DNA of 7,563 nucleotides, from positions 1-7,563 of the forward strand of contig JAGWKJ010000112.1 of assembly GCA_028865375.1 (NCBI GenBank). The letters are read 5' to 3'. This stretch comes from Hyphomicrobiales bacterium (GTDB lineage Bacteria; Pseudomonadota; Alphaproteobacteria; Rhizobiales; Beijerinckiaceae). Positions 1-6,416 of this stretch are shown in pieces. The notes beneath the pieces are model-generated. The model was not told the DNA's origin. It did not search any database and worked only from the letters and a program-made list of their open reading frames with translations. Numbering within the stretch: position 1 is the first letter of the stretch; the number at the start of each line of letters is the position of its first letter. Position numbers and translations under genes: made by a program.

Positions 1-553
1 GCGCCAGCGCGTCGACGAAGCGGTCGACGAAGCGCGGCTTGCGGCTGCGCGCGGCCAGATGCAGCACGACCTCGGTGTCGGTGGTCGACTGGCAGATCGC
101 GCCGTCGCGGATCAGCTCGCGACGCAACGCGAGGCCGTTGGTGAGGTTCCCGTTGTGGGCGACCGCGAAACCGCCGCCGTCGAGCTCGGCGAACAGCGGC
201 TGCACGTTGCGCAGCGCCGTCTCGCCGGTGGTCGAATAGCGCACGTGGCCGATCGCCGCGCGGCCCGGCAGGCGCTCGATCGCCGCGCCGTCGGAGAAAT
301 GGTCGCCGACGAGGCCGAGCCTGCGCTCGGCGTGGAAGCGCCCGCGGTCGAACGAGACGATGCCGACCGCCTCCTGCCCGCGATGCTGGAGCGCGTGCAG
401 GCCGAGCGCGGTCAGCGCGGCGGCCTGCGGATGGCCGAACACGCCGAACACGCCGCATTCCTCGCGCAGGCGGTCGGCGTTCGGATCGAACGTCGCCGCC
501 GCGTCCGTCGCGAGGGCGGCGGACGGCGGCGGACTTTCGGGGTCGCGGAGCAT
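1..553 (-). CDS. purF: Amidophosphoribosyltransferase, N-terminal part (cut by window edge)
   Basis: PurF catalyses the first committed step of de novo purine synthesis, making 5-phosphoribosylamine from PRPP and glutamine in the cytoplasm. Only the first 184 codons are present; the reading frame runs open off the left edge, so the PRPP-binding half is missing. The visible part is the Ntn-type glutaminase domain. The family motif ECGVFGVFGH starts at residue 32, making Cys33 the expected N-terminal nucleophile after propeptide removal. QHRGQEAVGIVSFD (56-69), IGHVRYSTTG (101-110), the HNGNL glutamine-site motif (133-137) and STTDTE (156-161) follow in the usual order. The ATG at 553 is chosen because an AAGGGGA Shine-Dalgarno-like run precedes it at close spacing. 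The gene lies 43 bp after cvpA in the same direction, the classic cvpA-purF pairing, so the two are probably cotranscribed. The predicted 32-residue propeptide is rather long. Confidence 0.96.
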   Translation of the reverse strand, partial: MLRDPESPPPSAALATDAAATFDPNADRLREECGVFGVFGHPQAAALTALGLHALQHRGQEAVGIVSFDRGRFHAERRLGLVGDHFSDGAAIERLPGRAAIGHVRYSTTGETALRNVQPLFAELDGGGFAVAHNGNLTNGLALRRELIRDGAICQSTTDTEVVLHLAARSRKPRFVDRFVDALA

Positions 554-596
554 GGGTCCCCTTAGGCCCTTTCGGCCGGCGCCACAATCGAGCGGG

Positions 597-1256
597 TCAG
601 TTCTTGCCCGGCGAGATTTGCTTCAACAGCTTGTTGATGTCGCCGTTCCCGGTCGCGTCCGGCGGGGTCGCCGGCGCGGCAACCTGGCCGGCGCCGCCGA
701 CGTCGGCGGGCGGGGCGGGCGATTGCGCGGCCGCGCCGCCGAACGCCGGCTGCTTCTTCAGCCAGTCGGACGCCGACTTGCCGAGGTCGGGCGGCAGCAG
801 CGCGACGAGGCCGGTGGCGGTCGAGGCCAGCACCGGACGCGCCTTGGCCTGCGACAGCCAGATCGGCTGCTTGTCGCCGACCAGGAAGACGAAGAACGCA
901 TAGGCCACGACGCACAGCAGGTAGCCGCGCCCGGCGCCGAACACGAAGCCGAGCGAGCGGTCGAGCGCGCCGATCTTGGAATTGACGACCGCGTCGGAGA
1001 TCCGGGTGGTGATTATCGTCACCACGATCAGCACGGCGAAGAACACGATGGTCGCCGCCGCGACGGTCGCGAAGGTCGCCTTGTGGATGTAGGGGGCGAC
1101 GAACGGCAGGACCATCGGATGGAACTTGATCGCCGCATAGGCGGCGGCGCCCCACGAGATGATCGACAGGAACTCGCGCGAAAACCCGCGCGCCATCGCG
1201 AGCAGGGCCGAGACGAGGATGACGGCGACGACCGCCAGATCGACGATGGACGGCAT
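597..1256 (-). CDS. cvpA: CvpA family inner-membrane protein
   Basis: This 219-residue protein belongs to the CvpA (colicin V production) family, polytopic inner-membrane proteins encoded next to purF in many proteobacteria; their molecular role is still unclear. Four hydrophobic segments are visible at about residues 4-22, 29-45, 60-85 and 102-126. Between the third and fourth is the family-typical stretch LDRSLGFVFGAGRG (98-111). After about residue 165 the sequence becomes a low-complexity Ala/Pro/Gly tail ending in a short helix-like segment (DINKLLKQI), probably soluble. The ATG at 1256 directly precedes the first membrane segment; a GGAG lies about 12 bases upstream, a little farther than ideal. 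The gene follows radA by 58 bp and precedes purF by 43 bp on the same strand. A candidate promoter sits at 1290-1318, so cvpA-purF may be transcribed independently of radA. Confidence 0.93.
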   Translation of the reverse strand: MPSIVDLAVVAVILVSALLAMARGFSREFLSIISWGAAAYAAIKFHPMVLPFVAPYIHKATFATVAAATIVFFAVLIVVTIITTRISDAVVNSKIGALDRSLGFVFGAGRGYLLCVVAYAFFVFLVGDKQPIWLSQAKARPVLASTATGLVALLPPDLGKSASDWLKKQPAFGGAAAQSPAPPADVGGAGQVAAPATPPDATGNGDINKLLKQISPGKN

Positions 1257-1289
1257 CGGGCCGGGGGACTCCGCTGGAAAACGTGCGGC

Positions 1290-1318
1290 CTTATAGCCGC
1301 GCGCGGCGGCCGCGTCAC
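1290..1318 (-). promoter_or_regulatory. Candidate sigma70-type promoter for cvpA-purF
   Basis: Read on the minus strand, GTGACG (1318-1313, four of six matches to TTGACA) is separated by 17 bp from TATAAG (1295-1290, five of six matches to TATAAT). Transcription would begin near 1283 and leave a leader of about 26 bases before the cvpA ATG. The -35 element overlaps the radA stop codon. A short GCGGC/GCCGC dyad (1285-1289 and 1296-1300) flanks the -10 element. The match is by eye only. Confidence 0.45.
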
Positions 1319-2724
1319 CCGTCCCGCGCGGCCTCGTCGTCGCGGACCGACGTGCCGGCGATCTCGGCCACGATTTCGGCCACCTGCGTCACCGTGACGT
1401 GGCGCAGCGGCGTCTCGGCCGCTTCGCCTTCCATCGGCGGGGCGACCGCGCGCGCGAAGCCGAGCTTGGCCGCCTCGCGCATCCGCGCGCCGGCGTGGAT
1501 CGCCGGCCGCACCGCGCCCGACAGGCCGATCTCGCCGAAATGGACCGCGTCCGCAGGCAACGGCGATCCGGTCAGCGCGGAAACGAGCGCGGCGGCGGCC
1601 GCGAGGTCGGCGGCCGGTTCGCTCACGCGCAGGCCGCCCGCGACGCTGAGATAGACGTCGTGGCCGCCCAGCCGGAGCCCCGCGCGGGCCTCCAGCACGG
1701 CGAGCACCATGGCGAGGCGCGCGCCGTCCCAGCCCACCACCGCGCGCCGCGGCGTGCCGAGCGTCGAGGGGGCGACCAGCGCCTGGAATTCGACGAGCAC
1801 CGGCCGCGCGCCCTCCATGCCCGCGAACACCGCCGCGCCCGGCGCGCCCGAATCGCGGCCGGCGAGGAACAACGACGAGGGGTTCAGCACTTCGGCGAGG
1901 CCCCGGCCGGTCATCTCGAACACGCCGATCTCGTCGGTGGGGCCGAAGCGGTTCTTGGACGCGCGCAGCAGGCGGAAGCGGTGCGCCGCGTCGCCTTCGA
2001 ACGACAGCACCGCGTCGACCATGTGCTCGACCACGCGGGGGCCCGCGATCTGGCCGTCCTTCGTCACGTGGCCGACCAGCACGATCGCCGCGCCGCCCGC
2101 CTTGGCGCAGGCGATCAGCGCCTGCGCCGCCGCGCGCACCTGCGCCACCGAGCCCGGCGCGGATTCCACCGCGTCGGTCCACATCGTCTGGATCGAATCG
2201 ACGACGACGAAGGCGGGCGGCGCGCCTTCGCGCAGCGTGGCGGCGACGTTCTCGACGCAGGTCTCGGCGGCGAGCTCGACCGCGGCGTCCGCCAGCCCGA
2301 GCCGGCGCGCGCGCAGGCGCACCTGCGCCACCGCCTCTTCGCCCGAAACGTAGATGACGCGTCGGCCGCGCCGCGCCATCGCCGCGCAGGCCTCGATCAG
2401 CAGCGTCGACTTGCCCACGCCCGGTTCGCCGCCGAGCAGGATCACCGAGCCCGGCACGAAGCCGCCGCCCGCCACACGGTCGAGTTCGCCGATCCCCGAT
2501 TCGATGCGCGGCGGCGAGACGCCCTCGCCCGCAAGGCTCTCGAGCGCCACCGGCCGGCCGGGCGCGGAGCGCCGCATCGACGCCGCGCCGACCCCCGAGA
2601 ACCCCGTCTCTTCGACGATCGTGTTCCAGCCGCCGCAGGATTCGCACTTGCCTTGCCAGCGCTTCGACACCGCGCCGCAGGCTTGGCAGACGAAGGCGTT
2701 GCGCGACTTGGCCGCGAGGCTCAC
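1315..2724 (-). CDS. radA: DNA repair protein RadA (Sms)
   Basis: RadA is a RecA-like ATPase of the Lon/RadA superfamily that acts as a branched-DNA helicase or branch-migration factor in recombinational repair. At 469 residues it has the usual family length. An N-terminal C4 zinc finger uses Cys13, Cys16, Cys27 and Cys30. The Walker A motif GGEPGVGKST is at 98-107, a Walker B-like strand AFVVVDSIQT at 171-180, and the RadA signature KNRFG at 257-261. The C-terminal Lon-protease-like domain (about 350-455) contains GGHDVYLSVAGGLRVSEPAA and REAAKLGFARAVAP, as in other RadA proteins. The start is the GTG at 2724: an in-frame stop occurs 12 codons upstream with no other good start between, and the zinc finger begins where expected. 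The ribosome binding site is weak (GGGGCG). The gene is divergent from the hydrolase gene at 2936 and precedes cvpA-purF. A LexA-like site lies about 100 bp upstream. Confidence 0.97.
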   Translation of the reverse strand: MSLAAKSRNAFVCQACGAVSKRWQGKCESCGGWNTIVEETGFSGVGAASMRRSAPGRPVALESLAGEGVSPPRIESGIGELDRVAGGGFVPGSVILLGGEPGVGKSTLLIEACAAMARRGRRVIYVSGEEAVAQVRLRARRLGLADAAVELAAETCVENVAATLREGAPPAFVVVDSIQTMWTDAVESAPGSVAQVRAAAQALIACAKAGGAAIVLVGHVTKDGQIAGPRVVEHMVDAVLSFEGDAAHRFRLLRASKNRFGPTDEIGVFEMTGRGLAEVLNPSSLFLAGRDSGAPGAAVFAGMEGARPVLVEFQALVAPSTLGTPRRAVVGWDGARLAMVLAVLEARAGLRLGGHDVYLSVAGGLRVSEPAADLAAAAALVSALTGSPLPADAVHFGEIGLSGAVRPAIHAGARMREAAKLGFARAVAPPMEGEAAETPLRHVTVTQVAEIVAEIAGTSVRDDEAARDG

Positions 2725-2805
2725 GACGCACGCCCCGGCGCGACGGACACGGAAACATCAAGCCGCAAACGATCGATCATCGCCGAATCCACCGGTTCGA
2801 AGCCT

Positions 2806-2834
2806 TGCCTAACAGCGAGCAGCGAACATTTCAA
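2806..2834 (-). promoter_or_regulatory. Candidate radA promoter
   Basis: On the minus strand TTGAAA (2834-2829, five of six matches to TTGACA) is followed after 17 bp by TAGGCA (2811-2806, a weak -10). The -35 hexamer lies entirely inside the GAAC-N7-GAAC element, the arrangement expected if that site were an operator. Transcription would start near 2799, giving a leader of about 75 bases before the radA GTG. Confidence is limited by the poor -10. Confidence 0.3.
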
Positions 2835-2838
2835 GAAC
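2824..2838. promoter_or_regulatory. Candidate LexA (SOS) box of alphaproteobacterial type
   Basis: The sequence GAAC (2824-2827), seven bases, GAAC (2835-2838) is an exact GAAC-N7-GAAC direct repeat; on the minus strand it reads GTTC-TTGAAAT-GTTC. GTTC-N7-GTTC is the established LexA-binding pattern in alphaproteobacteria such as Rhodobacter and Caulobacter. The site lies in the divergent region, 99 bp upstream of the radA GTG and 97 bp upstream of the hydrolase ATG, so it could act on either gene. Overlap with the TTGAAA element facing radA and the repair role of RadA favour radA. Eight fixed bases can occur by chance, so this is a candidate only. Confidence 0.45.
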
Positions 2839-2921
2839 ATTGCCGATCCACACGGCGTCGTGAAGACGGATCACGGGCGCCGCCTTGCGGCCGCCATGCT
2901 GCTTACGCAGTCTAGCGTGCC

Positions 2922-2929
2922 AAGAGGAA
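2922..2929 (+). promoter_or_regulatory. Shine-Dalgarno site that fixes the hydrolase start
   Basis: AAGAGGAA lies six bases before the ATG at 2936 and is the strongest ribosome binding site near this gene. It supports that ATG over the in-frame TTG at 2885, and the shorter form also places the twin-arginine motif at a normal distance from the N-terminus. Confidence 0.75.
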
Positions 2930-2935
2930 CGCTCC

Positions 2936-3799
2936 ATGCGCGACCATATCGACCAACTGTTCCCCAATTCCGGCCCGCTGAGCCGCCGGGGCCTCGTGAG
3001 GACCGGGCTCGGCGCCGGCTTTTGCGCGGCCGTCTCCCCGGTCTGGGCGCAGGTGATCCATACGCCGGCGACGGGGCTCGTGGCGGGCGAGGTGAAGGTG
3101 CCCTCGGGCGGCGTCGACATTCCCGCCTATCGCGCGATGCCCGACCGCGGCGGGCCGTTCCCCACCGTGCTGGTGATCCACGAGATCTTCGGCGTCCACG
3201 AATACGTCCAGGACGTCTGCCGCCGCTGGGCCGCGCTCGGCCATTATGCGATCGCGCCCGACCTGTTCGCGCGCGCCGGCGACGCCTCGAAGGAGGTCGA
3301 TTTCGGCGCGCTGATGAAAAGCATCGTCGGCAAGACGCCGGATGCGCAGGTCGCCGCCGACCTCGACGCGACGCTCGCCTTCGCCAAGGCGAGCGGTTCG
3401 GCCGACATTTCGCGCGCCGCCGTCACCGGCTTCTGCTGGGGCGGTCGGCAGGCGTGGCTCTACGCCGCGCACAATCCGTCGCTGAAATGCGCCGCGCTCT
3501 GGTACGGCCCGCTCGATCCGCCCAAGGACGCCCTGCACCCGATGAACCCGCCCGATGTCGCCGCCGACATCAAGATCCCGGTGCTCGGCCAATATGGCGG
3601 ACAGGACAAGGGCATCACGGCCGCCAACGTCGCCGACATGGAGGCGAAGCTGAGGGCCGCCGGCAAAGACTTCAAGATCGTCGTCTATCCCGACGCCGGG
3701 CACGGTTTCCACGCCGACTATCGCCCGACTTACAACAAGGCCGACGCGGCGAAGTCGTTCGAGGTCGCGGCCGCGTGGCTGAAGGCGCACGGGGTCTGA
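2936..3799 (+). CDS. Dienelactone hydrolase family protein with Tat-type signal peptide
   Basis: This 287-residue alpha/beta hydrolase resembles dienelactone hydrolases, which open carboxymethylenebutenolide rings in chlorocatechol breakdown; many family members have other, unknown substrates. Glu83 lies in the HEIFG motif (82-86), the nucleophile Cys167 in GFCWGG (165-170), the likely catalytic Asp224 in GQYGGQD (218-224), and His256 in DAGHGFH (253-259). This is the complete Cys-Asp-His triad plus glutamate known from the Pseudomonas enzyme. The N-terminus carries a twin-arginine motif SRRGLV (16-21), a hydrophobic stretch and a likely cleavage site VWA-Q at 36-39, so the mature enzyme (about 249 residues) is probably exported folded to the periplasm. 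It is the only plus-strand gene here, divergent from radA, and its stop is 12 bp from the nadE stop on the other strand. I cannot name the substrate, and no clear promoter is visible. Confidence 0.92.
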   Translation: MRDHIDQLFPNSGPLSRRGLVRTGLGAGFCAAVSPVWAQVIHTPATGLVAGEVKVPSGGVDIPAYRAMPDRGGPFPTVLVIHEIFGVHEYVQDVCRRWAALGHYAIAPDLFARAGDASKEVDFGALMKSIVGKTPDAQVAADLDATLAFAKASGSADISRAAVTGFCWGGRQAWLYAAHNPSLKCAALWYGPLDPPKDALHPMNPPDVAADIKIPVLGQYGGQDKGITAANVADMEAKLRAAGKDFKIVVYPDAGHGFHADYRPTYNKADAAKSFEVAAAWLKAHGV

Positions 3800-3811
3800 A
3801 CGAGGCCCGCG

Positions 3812-5857
3812 TCAGGCGTCCGGCACGCGCGCGAGTTCTTCCAGCCACGGCGCCGCGCTGGAATCGCTGGGCGCGCGCCAATCGCCGCGCGGCGACAACG
3901 AACCGCCCGACGACACCTTGGGTCCGTTGGGCATCGCCGAGCGCTTGAACTGGCTCGCCTGATAGAAACGCTTGGCGAATACGCCGAGCCAGCGCTTGAT
4001 CTCCGGCAATCCATAGGCGAGGGCGCGCGCGTCGTCCGTCATGTTGGGCGGCCAGCGACCGCGCGTCGCGTCCCCCCAGGCTGCCAGCGCGAGGAATGCG
4101 ATCTTGCGCGGGCCGAAGCCGTAGCGCGTGGCATGGAACAGCGTGAAGTCCTGCAACGCATACGGGCCGACGATCGCCTCGGTCGATTGCGGCTTCTCGC
4201 CCGGCGCCACCGGCACGAGCTCGGGCGAGATCTCGGTGGCGAGAACCTCGTCGAGCGCGCGCGCGGCCGCTTCGCCGAACCGGCCCTCCGCCGCCACCCA
4301 GCGGATCAGGTGCTGGATCAGCGTCTTGGGAACCGAGGAATTGACGTTGTAATGCGCCATCTGGTCGCCGACGCCATAGGTGCACCAGCCCAGCGCCAGC
4401 TCCGACAGGTCGCCCGTGCCCACCACCAGCGCGCCTTTCGCGTTGGCGAGGCGGAACAGCAGCGAAGTCCGCGCGCCCGCCTGCACGTTCTCGAACGTCA
4501 CGTCGTGGACCGCCTCGCCGCGGGCGGCGGGATGGCCGATGTCGGCCAACATGCGCCGGCAGGCTTCGGTGACGTCGATCTCGGCGGCGTCGACCCCCAG
4601 CGCGCGCATCAGCGCCCAAGCGGTCGCCTTGGTGCGCTCGCTCGTGGCGAAGGCGGGCAGCGTATAGGCGTGGATGGCGGAGCGCGGGAGGCCCAGCGCG
4701 TCGAAGGCGGTGGCGCAGACGAGAAGCGCGTGCGCCGAATCGAGCCCGCCCGAGACGCCGATCACGACGCCCTTGGCGCCCGAGGTGGCGATGCGCTGGC
4801 GCAGCCCCGTCGCCTGGATGTTGAACGCCTCGTAACAGAGCTCGGCCAGCCGCGCGTCGTCGTCGGGCACGTAGGGGAAGCGGGGCGCCGCGCGTTCGAG
4901 CGGCACGGCGCGGTCGCGCGGCGCGCCCAGCGCGAACCGCACGCGCCGGGACGACGGCGCCTCGCGGCGCGCCTGGTCGCGGAACGTCGTCAGGCGCATC
5001 CGCTCCTGTTCGAGCCGTTCGAGGTCCACGTCGGCGAAGATGGCGGACGCTTCGGTCGCGAAGCGCGGTCCCTCGGCGAGTTCGACGCCGTTTTCGCAAA
5101 CGAGGCCTTGGCCGTCCCAGGCGAGGTCGGTGGTCGATTCGCCCCAGCCGGCGGCCGAATAGAGATAGGCGGCGACGCAGCGGCCCGATTGGGCGGCCGC
5201 CAGCGTGCGTCGCCACGCCGCCTTGCCGACCGTCACGTTGCTCGCCGACAGGTTCGCCAGCACGGTCGCGCCCGCCAGCGCCGCGCGCGAGGACGGCGGG
5301 ATCGGCACCCAGAAGTCCTCGCAGATCTCGACGTGCAGGCGGAACCCGGACAAGTCGCTCGCCTCGAACAATAGGTCGGCGCCGAACGGCACGTCCTCGC
5401 CGCCGACGCGGATCGTGGCGCCGGCCGGCAGGCCGTCGGCGGGCGAGAAATGCCGGCCTTCGTAGAACTCGCGATAATTGGGGAGGAAGCTCTTGGGGAC
5501 CACGCCGAGCACGCGCCCGCCATGGACCACCACCGCGCAATTGTAGAGCGCGCCCTCGCGCCGCAGCGGCGCCCCGACCAGCGCGACCGGCAGCCTGCCG
5601 GCGGTGGCGGCGACGACCTCGCCCAGCGCGCTTTCGACCGCGTCGAGCAGCGCCGACTGATGCAGCAGGTCGTCGATCGAATAGCCCGACAGCGACAGTT
5701 CGGGAAACAGCACCAGGCCCGCGTCGCGTGAATGCGCCGCCTCGATGGCGCGGACCGCCTCCCGCGCGTTCTTGCCCGGATCGGCGAGCGCGACGACCGG
5801 CGTGGCGACGCACACGCGCGCGAAGCCTTGGTCGTAGAGGCTGTGGAACGAACCCAT
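3812..5857 (-). CDS. nadE: Glutamine-dependent NAD+ synthetase
   Basis: NadE catalyses the last step of NAD synthesis, ATP-dependent amidation of nicotinic acid adenine dinucleotide, using ammonia released from glutamine by its own N-terminal domain. At 681 residues it matches the long two-domain type such as the Mycobacterium tuberculosis enzyme. The nitrilase-like amidase domain (about 10-300) has its triad at Glu53 (FPELSLSGYS), Lys122 (VVPKSFLPNYREFYE) and Cys179 (HVEICEDFW). The synthetase domain (about 335-640) has the PP-loop SGGLDS (369-374), VVGTGDLSELALGW (478-491), and GDQMAHYNVNSSVPKT (497-512). The ATG at 5857 puts the first strand (ARVCVATP) at the normal distance from the N-terminus, although no good Shine-Dalgarno precedes it. 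The frame stays open upstream to 6142, but that stretch is Arg/Pro-rich, unlike the family, and overlaps vapC antisense. A good promoter lies just upstream, so it is probably its own transcription unit. Confidence 0.96.
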   Translation of the reverse strand: MGSFHSLYDQGFARVCVATPVVALADPGKNAREAVRAIEAAHSRDAGLVLFPELSLSGYSIDDLLHQSALLDAVESALGEVVAATAGRLPVALVGAPLRREGALYNCAVVVHGGRVLGVVPKSFLPNYREFYEGRHFSPADGLPAGATIRVGGEDVPFGADLLFEASDLSGFRLHVEICEDFWVPIPPSSRAALAGATVLANLSASNVTVGKAAWRRTLAAAQSGRCVAAYLYSAAGWGESTTDLAWDGQGLVCENGVELAEGPRFATEASAIFADVDLERLEQERMRLTTFRDQARREAPSSRRVRFALGAPRDRAVPLERAAPRFPYVPDDDARLAELCYEAFNIQATGLRQRIATSGAKGVVIGVSGGLDSAHALLVCATAFDALGLPRSAIHAYTLPAFATSERTKATAWALMRALGVDAAEIDVTEACRRMLADIGHPAARGEAVHDVTFENVQAGARTSLLFRLANAKGALVVGTGDLSELALGWCTYGVGDQMAHYNVNSSVPKTLIQHLIRWVAAEGRFGEAAARALDEVLATEISPELVPVAPGEKPQSTEAIVGPYALQDFTLFHATRYGFGPRKIAFLALAAWGDATRGRWPPNMTDDARALAYGLPEIKRWLGVFAKRFYQASQFKRSAMPNGPKVSSGGSLSPRGDWRAPSDSSAAPWLEELARVPDA

Positions 5858-5890
5858 CGCGCGCCGGCGCCGGTTGGCGCGGCAAAGCCC

Positions 5891-5915
5891 GCGCGGCCGG
5901 GTTATCCGGCCGGGC
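5891..5915. promoter_or_regulatory. GC-rich dyad centred on the nadE -10 element
   Basis: CGGCCGG (5894-5900) and CCGGCCG (5906-5912) are perfect inverted repeats around the five bases GTTAT. Counting 5891-5893 and 5913-5915 extends each arm to ten bases with one mismatch. The centre coincides with the predicted nadE -10 hexamer. It could be a repressor operator, or a hairpin at the start of the nadE transcript. As an intrinsic terminator for vapC, about 85 bp upstream, it is unconvincing because no T-run follows. GC-rich genomes make such dyads by chance, so the role is uncertain. Confidence 0.4.
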
Positions 5916-5929
5916 CCTTGCGGGGTCAA
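5901..5929 (-). promoter_or_regulatory. nadE: Candidate sigma70-type promoter for nadE
   Basis: On the minus strand TTGACC (5929-5924, five of six consensus matches) is separated by exactly 17 bp from GATAAC (5906-5901, four of six matches to TATAAT). Transcription would start near 5894, about 37 bases before the nadE ATG. This is the best promoter match I see in the window, and it lies in the 139-bp gap between vapC and nadE, which otherwise shows no coding signal. Confidence 0.55.
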
Positions 5930-5996
5930 GCGATCGACCGGTTCTCGGTTTACGGGACGTGCGGGCCGCGTGGCGCGACCTTCGTCGTCGATTCGG

Positions 5997-6416
5997 TCAG
6001 CCGGTCGAAGCGGGATTGAGGATGCCGAGCGCCGCCGCGGCTTTCGCGAGATCGCCGTCGAGCGTGGCCAGCGGCAGGCCGCTGCGCTGCGCAAGCTCAA
6101 GATAGGTCGCGTCGTAAATCGTGAGACTGAAGCGATCGGCAAGCCGGACGGTCGTCGACCACGCGAAGGCGTCCGAGTCGGCGTCGATCGAAATCGGAAG
6201 CCTGCCGAGGTCTGCGAGCGATGCGTCGCGATAGTCCGGCGTGATCCGCTTGCGTCGGATCGCGGATTGAAACGCGTTGGCGACCTCCAGTCGCCACAGG
6301 CCCGGCGCGACCGCGCCCCCCTCGCAAACGACGTCCAGAACGGCTTCCGCGGCGGGCACCGTCTCGTCGTCGAAATACCAAGCCAACGTCAGCGAGGCAT
6401 CGAGCACCAAACTCAC
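5997..6416 (-). CDS. vapC: VapC family PIN-domain toxin
   Basis: This 139-residue protein is a PIN-domain ribonuclease of the VapC family; such toxins cleave specific RNAs, commonly tRNA or rRNA, when freed from their antitoxin. The four acidic positions of the metal site are present: Asp6 (VLDASLTLAW), Glu44 (WRLEVANAF), Asp102 (TIYDATYLELA) and Asp120 in TLDGDLAKAA, with Asp122 nearby. The length is normal and the catalytic set complete, so the toxin looks intact. It starts with GTG at 6416, overlapping the vapB stop as GTGA; this four-base overlap implies translational coupling and is usual for such pairs. A second in-frame GTG three codons later would cut into the first strand, so the earlier one is preferred. 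The RNA target cannot be read from sequence. vapC ends 139 bp before nadE and has no evident functional link to it. Confidence 0.93.
   Translation of the reverse strand: MSLVLDASLTLAWYFDDETVPAAEAVLDVVCEGGAVAPGLWRLEVANAFQSAIRRKRITPDYRDASLADLGRLPISIDADSDAFAWSTTVRLADRFSLTIYDATYLELAQRSGLPLATLDGDLAKAAAALGILNPASTG

Noticed and set aside
1..553. A 168-codon plus-strand frame at 59-565
   Set aside because: It is antisense to the clear purF glutaminase domain and has no domain of its own.
1028..2761. A 577-codon minus-strand frame overlapping radA
   Set aside because: It is an alternative frame of radA and cvpA with Arg/Gly-rich low-complexity translation, whereas the radA frame carries the zinc finger, Walker A and KNRFG motifs.
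2791..2804. A tRNA T-arm-like sequence, CCGGTTCGAAGCC
   Set aside because: No acceptor, D or anticodon arms can be built around it on either strand, and no CCA end follows.
2885..2935. A 17-codon upstream extension of the hydrolase from a TTG
   Set aside because: The ATG at 2936 has a strong, well-spaced AAGAGGAA and puts the twin-arginine motif at the usual distance.
1399..3948. An 849-codon plus-strand open frame across radA and the hydrolase gene
   Set aside because: It is antisense to radA and then out of frame with the hydrolase; the translation is Arg/Ala/His-rich with no family motif. Long shadow frames are usual in GC-rich DNA.
4133..5374. A 413-codon plus-strand frame opposite nadE
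   Set aside because: It is antisense to the motif-rich nadE frame and has no recognisable domain or ribosome binding site.
5894..5912. An intrinsic terminator for vapC
   Set aside because: The stem is strong but no T-run follows on the minus strand, and its coincidence with the nadE -10 element makes a promoter-related role more likely.
5858..6142. A 95-codon N-terminal extension of nadE
   Set aside because: The stretch is Arg/Pro-rich, lacks similarity to the NadE N-terminus, overlaps vapC antisense and spans the predicted promoter. The family length fits the ATG at 5857.
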